DNA of 8,895 nt from Syntrophomonadaceae bacterium (GTDB taxonomy: Bacteria; Bacillota; Syntrophomonadia; Syntrophomonadales; Syntrophothermaceae), in contig JARYMO010000051.1 of assembly GCA_029907055.1 (NCBI GenBank), positions 1-8,895 on the forward strand, written 5' to 3'. The position numbers and the translations under genes were made by a program. Positions 6,716-8,895 of the stretch are shown piece by piece. The notes beneath the pieces are model-generated. The model had not been told where the DNA came from, made no database searches, and was given only the letters and a program-made list of their open reading frames with translations. The stretch's first letter is position 1, and every line of letters starts with the position of its first letter.

Positions 6716-7549
6716 ATGGTGGTCGGGCTCATCCTTCTAGCGGCCGTGGCGGTGGTGCTCGTGGTCAGCCTGGCCCTGAAGAACTCTGCCCCGGTGGAGG
6801 CACAGTCCGGAGCAGAGCACGCGCCTGGCAGGGGAGGGGAGGAGGTCATCGGCGAGGAGGAGCTGGCGCAACTGCCGCCCCCGGTGCAGCGCTACCTGCG
6901 CTTCTCCGGGGTAATCAGGCGCCCGCGCGTTGCCGGCCTGCGGCTGCAGCAGAGCGGAGAGTTCCGCCTGGGGCCTGACAAGAAATGGATGCCATTCACC
7001 GCCGAGCAGTTCTACCGCGTGGACCCGCCGGGCTTTGCCTGGTACGCCCGCATGCGCATGACACCCGGGCTGCCCATCCGGGTGGAGGACCGTTACGCGC
7101 AGGGCAGGGGCAGCGTCCGTGCCTCCCTGCTGGGTGTCATCCCAATGGCCCGCGGACTGGGCCCCGAGATCGACCAGGCGGCGTTATTGCGCTACCTGAA
7201 CGAGATGATGTGGTTTCCGACCGCGCTCCTCCAGCACCGCGTGACCTGGGAAGCAATCGACGACGTCTCTGCGCGCGCCACCATCACCGACGGCGACACC
7301 TCCGTCTCCGGGGTCTTTCACTTCGACGGGCAGGGGCGCCTGGTCAACTTCGTCGCGCAACGTTACCGCATGGTGAACGGGGGGTTCTCGCTCGATACCT
7401 GGTCAACCCCCATCCTGGAGTACGCGGAGTTCGACGGTTTCCGCCTACCGGCGGAGGGCAACGCGGTGTGGAACCTGCCCGAGGGGGACTTCGTGTACGC
7501 GCACATAAGGGTGCGCGGCATATCCTACCGTTACGCATCTTCCTGCTGA
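6716..7549 (+). CDS. DUF6544/DUF6920-like membrane-anchored protein
   Basis: A 277-residue protein of unknown function. ATG at 6716 has a strong AAAGGAGGT site with AGGAGG at 6701-6706, 9 nt upstream. Residues 2-21 form one hydrophobic segment (a signal anchor), followed by a low-complexity linker to about residue 45. The rest should be outside the membrane and carries features I recall from the DUF6544/DUF6920 group: LPPPVQRYLRFSGVI (53-67), FRLGPDKKWMPFTAEQFY (about 83-100), VDPPGFAWYARM, GPEIDQ, LLRYLNEMMWFPTALL, then WEAIDD and a C-terminal stretch with DTWSTPILEYAEF, FRLPAEG and LPEGDFVYAHI. The many aromatic and beta-prone segments suggest a single beta-rich domain, possibly binding a lipid or other hydrophobic ligand (inference). 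No catalytic motif is evident. It follows the tandem repeats and may be read through from the ATPase gene or have its own promoter. The exact family label is from memory. Confidence 0.8.
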   Translation: MVVGLILLAAVAVVLVVSLALKNSAPVEAQSGAEHAPGRGGEEVIGEEELAQLPPPVQRYLRFSGVIRRPRVAGLRLQQSGEFRLGPDKKWMPFTAEQFYRVDPPGFAWYARMRMTPGLPIRVEDRYAQGRGSVRASLLGVIPMARGLGPEIDQAALLRYLNEMMWFPTALLQHRVTWEAIDDVSARATITDGDTSVSGVFHFDGQGRLVNFVAQRYRMVNGGFSLDTWSTPILEYAEFDGFRLPAEGNAVWNLPEGDFVYAHIRVRGISYRYASSC

Positions 7550-7579
7550 ACGCCGGCCCTGGACACCGCGGGCGCGGCC

Positions 7580-7631
7580 TGTGGCCACGATGGCCGTACT
7601 GGCCGACCGGTGGTGACACCCCCGCCGGGGG
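7580..7631 (+). terminator. Weak hairpins after the DUF6544-like gene
   Basis: Two inverted repeats follow the stop at 7549: GGCCA-cga-TGGCC (7583-7595, extendable by wobble pairs to 7580-7598) and CCCCC-gcc-GGGGG (7619-7631). Neither is followed by a T-run, so they do not meet the standard for an intrinsic terminator. They could still mark the boundary between this gene and hdrC. Confidence 0.25.
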
Positions 7632-7641
7632 AGATTGCCTG

Positions 7642-7671
7642 CTGCCGAGGCCGCCCGGGTTAGTATAGAAT
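7642..7671 (+). promoter_or_regulatory. Possible promoter for hdrCB
   Basis: TATAGAAT at 7664-7671 is an AT-rich island in GC-rich DNA and a good -10 match, about 53 bp before the hdrC ATG. The best-spaced -35 (CTGCCG, 7642-7647, 16-bp spacer) is poor; the better TTGCCT (7635-7640) is 20-23 bp away, too far. Plausible but unproven. Confidence 0.3.
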
Positions 7672-7723
7672 GGAAGCAAGGGAAGGCAGCTCCTGGTCGG
7701 GCTGCCAGGGAGGGGGATCCGTC

Positions 7724-8317
7724 ATGAGCAGGGAACGGGAACGCGACCTCGACCCCTCGTTCCGCGAGCGGGTGGACTCCTTCCACCTGGTGCCCAACCT
7801 CGCGCAATGCCTGACCTGCGGCAAGTGCGTGGGGAATTGCCCGGCCGCCGCCCAGACCCCTTCCTATAACTCGCGCCAGATCATCCAGGACGTGCTGAAT
7901 GGGCGCGTTCAGCGCCCCCTGCAGAGCGAGGAGATCTGGCGCTGCCTGTGGTGCGCCAACTGCTTCCAGGTATGCCCCGTCGACATTCACTTCCCGCTGC
8001 TGATGATGCAACTGCGCTACCGGGCGATGGAGCAGGGGTACGGCCTGCGGTACGTCATCCCCTTCGTCCGCTTTGCCCTGCGCGCCCGCGAGGACGGACT
8101 CACCTTCGCCCCCGCCGGCAAGGGCCGGGAGCGCATCGCCCGCATCCGCAGCGCGGCCGGCATGACCCCCTGGCCGGAGGTGTCTGAACGCGCCCGGGCC
8201 GAATACCAGGAGCTGTTTGACCGCACCGGCACCACGGAATGGCTGCAGGAACTGGCCGCGCGGCCTGAGAACCCAGTCCAGTTCAGCTACCGCAAGGGGA
8301 GGATTACCGGTGAATGA
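7724..8317 (+). CDS. hdrC: HdrC-like heterodisulfide reductase Fe-S subunit
   Basis: A 197-residue ferredoxin-like protein. Two complete [4Fe-4S] motifs are visible: CLTCGKCVGNCP (C29, C32, C35, C39) and CLWCANCFQVCP (C74, C77, C80, C84), in the C-x2-C-x2-C-x3-C-P form. The 34-residue spacing and the PSYNSRQIIQDVLNG stretch between them fit HdrC of soluble Hdr complexes, which passes electrons between HdrA flavin/Fe-S sites and HdrB. No transmembrane helix is present, so it should be cytoplasmic, unlike membrane-linked HdrE/DsrM-type partners. The charged C-terminal third (about 120-197) is longer than the Fe-S core and probably helical. ATG at 7724 is chosen over an in-frame ATG at 7670 because a GGGAGGGGG site (7708-7716) lies 7 nt upstream and the added 18 residues look non-conserved. 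The end overlaps the hdrB start. The physiological disulfide or partner is not evident. Confidence 0.9.
   Translation: MSRERERDLDPSFRERVDSFHLVPNLAQCLTCGKCVGNCPAAAQTPSYNSRQIIQDVLNGRVQRPLQSEEIWRCLWCANCFQVCPVDIHFPLLMMQLRYRAMEQGYGLRYVIPFVRFALRAREDGLTFAPAGKGRERIARIRSAAGMTPWPEVSERARAEYQELFDRTGTTEWLQELAARPENPVQFSYRKGRITGE
8294..8302 (+). promoter_or_regulatory. Ribosome binding site for hdrB inside the end of hdrC
   Basis: AAGGGGAGG within the last codons of hdrC lies 7 nt before GTG at 8310 and fixes that start. It implies translational coupling of the two subunits. Confidence 0.7.
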
Positions 8318-8895
8318 GCCACGGGTGGTGGGGGCGCGGGAACGCATCCCCGAGGTGCCGGAGAAGGTGTACCTCTTTCGCAGCTGCACCGGCAGCCTGG
8401 AGTACCCGGGCACCGAGAACGCGGTGAGAGCGGTGCTGGCCAGATTGGGCGTAGAAACGGTGATGGACCCCGACCAGACCTGCTGCTCCGGCTACCTGCT
8501 CACCTGTTCGGCCTACCTGCCGCCGGTCTCGCTGGCCGCCACCGCCCGCAACCTGGCCCTGGCAGAAGCGCGCGGGCTGGACACCTACACCTTCTGCAAC
8601 GGCTGTTTCGGCTATATCAGCGAACTCTCGCATATCCTGCTCCACCACCGCGACTACCTGGAGATGACCAACCGCCTGCTGGCCCCCATGGGCTACCAGT
8701 ACCAGGGGCGCAGCGGCGTCTACCACGTGCAGGAGCTGTACTACCGCCTCAAGGAGCGCATCCCCGCCCTGGTCACCCGTCCCCTGCGCGGGCTGAGGGT
8801 GGGGGTCCACTACGGCTGCCACTACCTGGCCCGCAAGTACGGGGTCCTGGATGACGGCGACCTGCCCCGCTTCCACGAGGAGCTCATCACCCTGC
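8310..8895 (+). CDS. hdrB: HdrB-like heterodisulfide reductase subunit (partial, runs off the right edge)
   Basis: 195 codons are visible from GTG at 8310, which overlaps the hdrC stop by 8 bp. HdrB is the catalytic subunit of soluble heterodisulfide reductases and binds two non-cubane [4Fe-4S] clusters through two cysteine-rich CCG domains. The first domain is complete: C26, then C58-C59, then C96 and C99, giving C-x31-CC-x36-C-x2-C, which fits the known motif spacing. The triplet after the paired cysteines is CCS (S60), not CCG. The second domain begins with HYGCHYLA (C170), and its remaining cysteines lie beyond the window. Other family-like parts are ARNLALAEARGLDTYTFCNGC and the PLRGLRVGVHYGCH run. 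A strong ribosome binding site precedes the start. HdrA, or another electron-input gene, is expected further right but cannot be seen. The exact substrate (CoM-S-S-CoB or another disulfide or thiol) is not inferable. Confidence 0.9.
   Translation, partial: MNEPRVVGARERIPEVPEKVYLFRSCTGSLEYPGTENAVRAVLARLGVETVMDPDQTCCSGYLLTCSAYLPPVSLAATARNLALAEARGLDTYTFCNGCFGYISELSHILLHHRDYLEMTNRLLAPMGYQYQGRSGVYHVQELYYRLKERIPALVTRPLRGLRVGVHYGCHYLARKYGVLDDGDLPRFHEELITL

Noticed and set aside
7445..8413. 322-codon minus-strand open frame across the hdrC region
   Set aside because: It spans the end of the DUF6544-like gene, the spacer and hdrC on the wrong strand; its translation lacks motifs, whereas the plus strand shows two complete Fe-S motifs.

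Overview
The window comes from a GC-rich (about two-thirds G+C by eye), densely packed bacterial chromosome with strong AGGAGG-type ribosome binding sites and several GTG starts. The soluble heterodisulfide-reductase pair (HdrC, HdrB) at the right edge points to an anaerobe, perhaps a high-GC Firmicute-like or deep-branching actinobacterial lineage. I cannot fix the taxon from the sequence.

Layout, left to right. (1) On the minus strand, 825 down to 1 and running off the left edge, is a CPBP/CAAX-type intramembrane metalloprotease with all its catalytic motifs. (2) A 348-bp divergent spacer (826-1173) holds one copy of a 29-bp interrupted palindrome (913-941) and a small hairpin (959-977). 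(3) Three close-packed plus-strand genes follow: a DUF3160 lipoprotein (1174-3339), a membrane-anchored protein with two Asp-rich VCBS/FG-GAP-like loops (3344-3943), and a Ca2+-type P2A ATPase (3991-6597). (4) A 118-bp spacer carries two more copies of the palindrome in tandem (6616-6644 and 6659-6687). (5) A membrane-anchored DUF6544/DUF6920-like protein of unknown function lies at 6716-7549. (6) A 174-bp spacer has hairpins and a weak promoter candidate. (7) hdrC (7724-8317) overlaps the start of hdrB (8310 to the window end, partial) by 8 bp.

How the genes may work together. The DUF3160, VCBS-like and ATPase genes are separated by 4 and 47 bp and look like one transcription unit. The export pump beside a secreted lipoprotein and a protein with possible Ca2+-binding loops suggests, as a hypothesis only, an envelope module that uses or manages calcium. 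HdrC and HdrB should form the Fe-S relay and disulfide- or thiol-active half of a cytoplasmic Hdr complex; the flavin subunit HdrA is not in view. The 29-bp palindrome occurs three times, only in intergenic DNA, and is the clearest structure the genes do not explain. It resembles REP-type elements.

I saw no rRNA, tRNA, CRISPR array, recognisable riboswitch or transposase gene.
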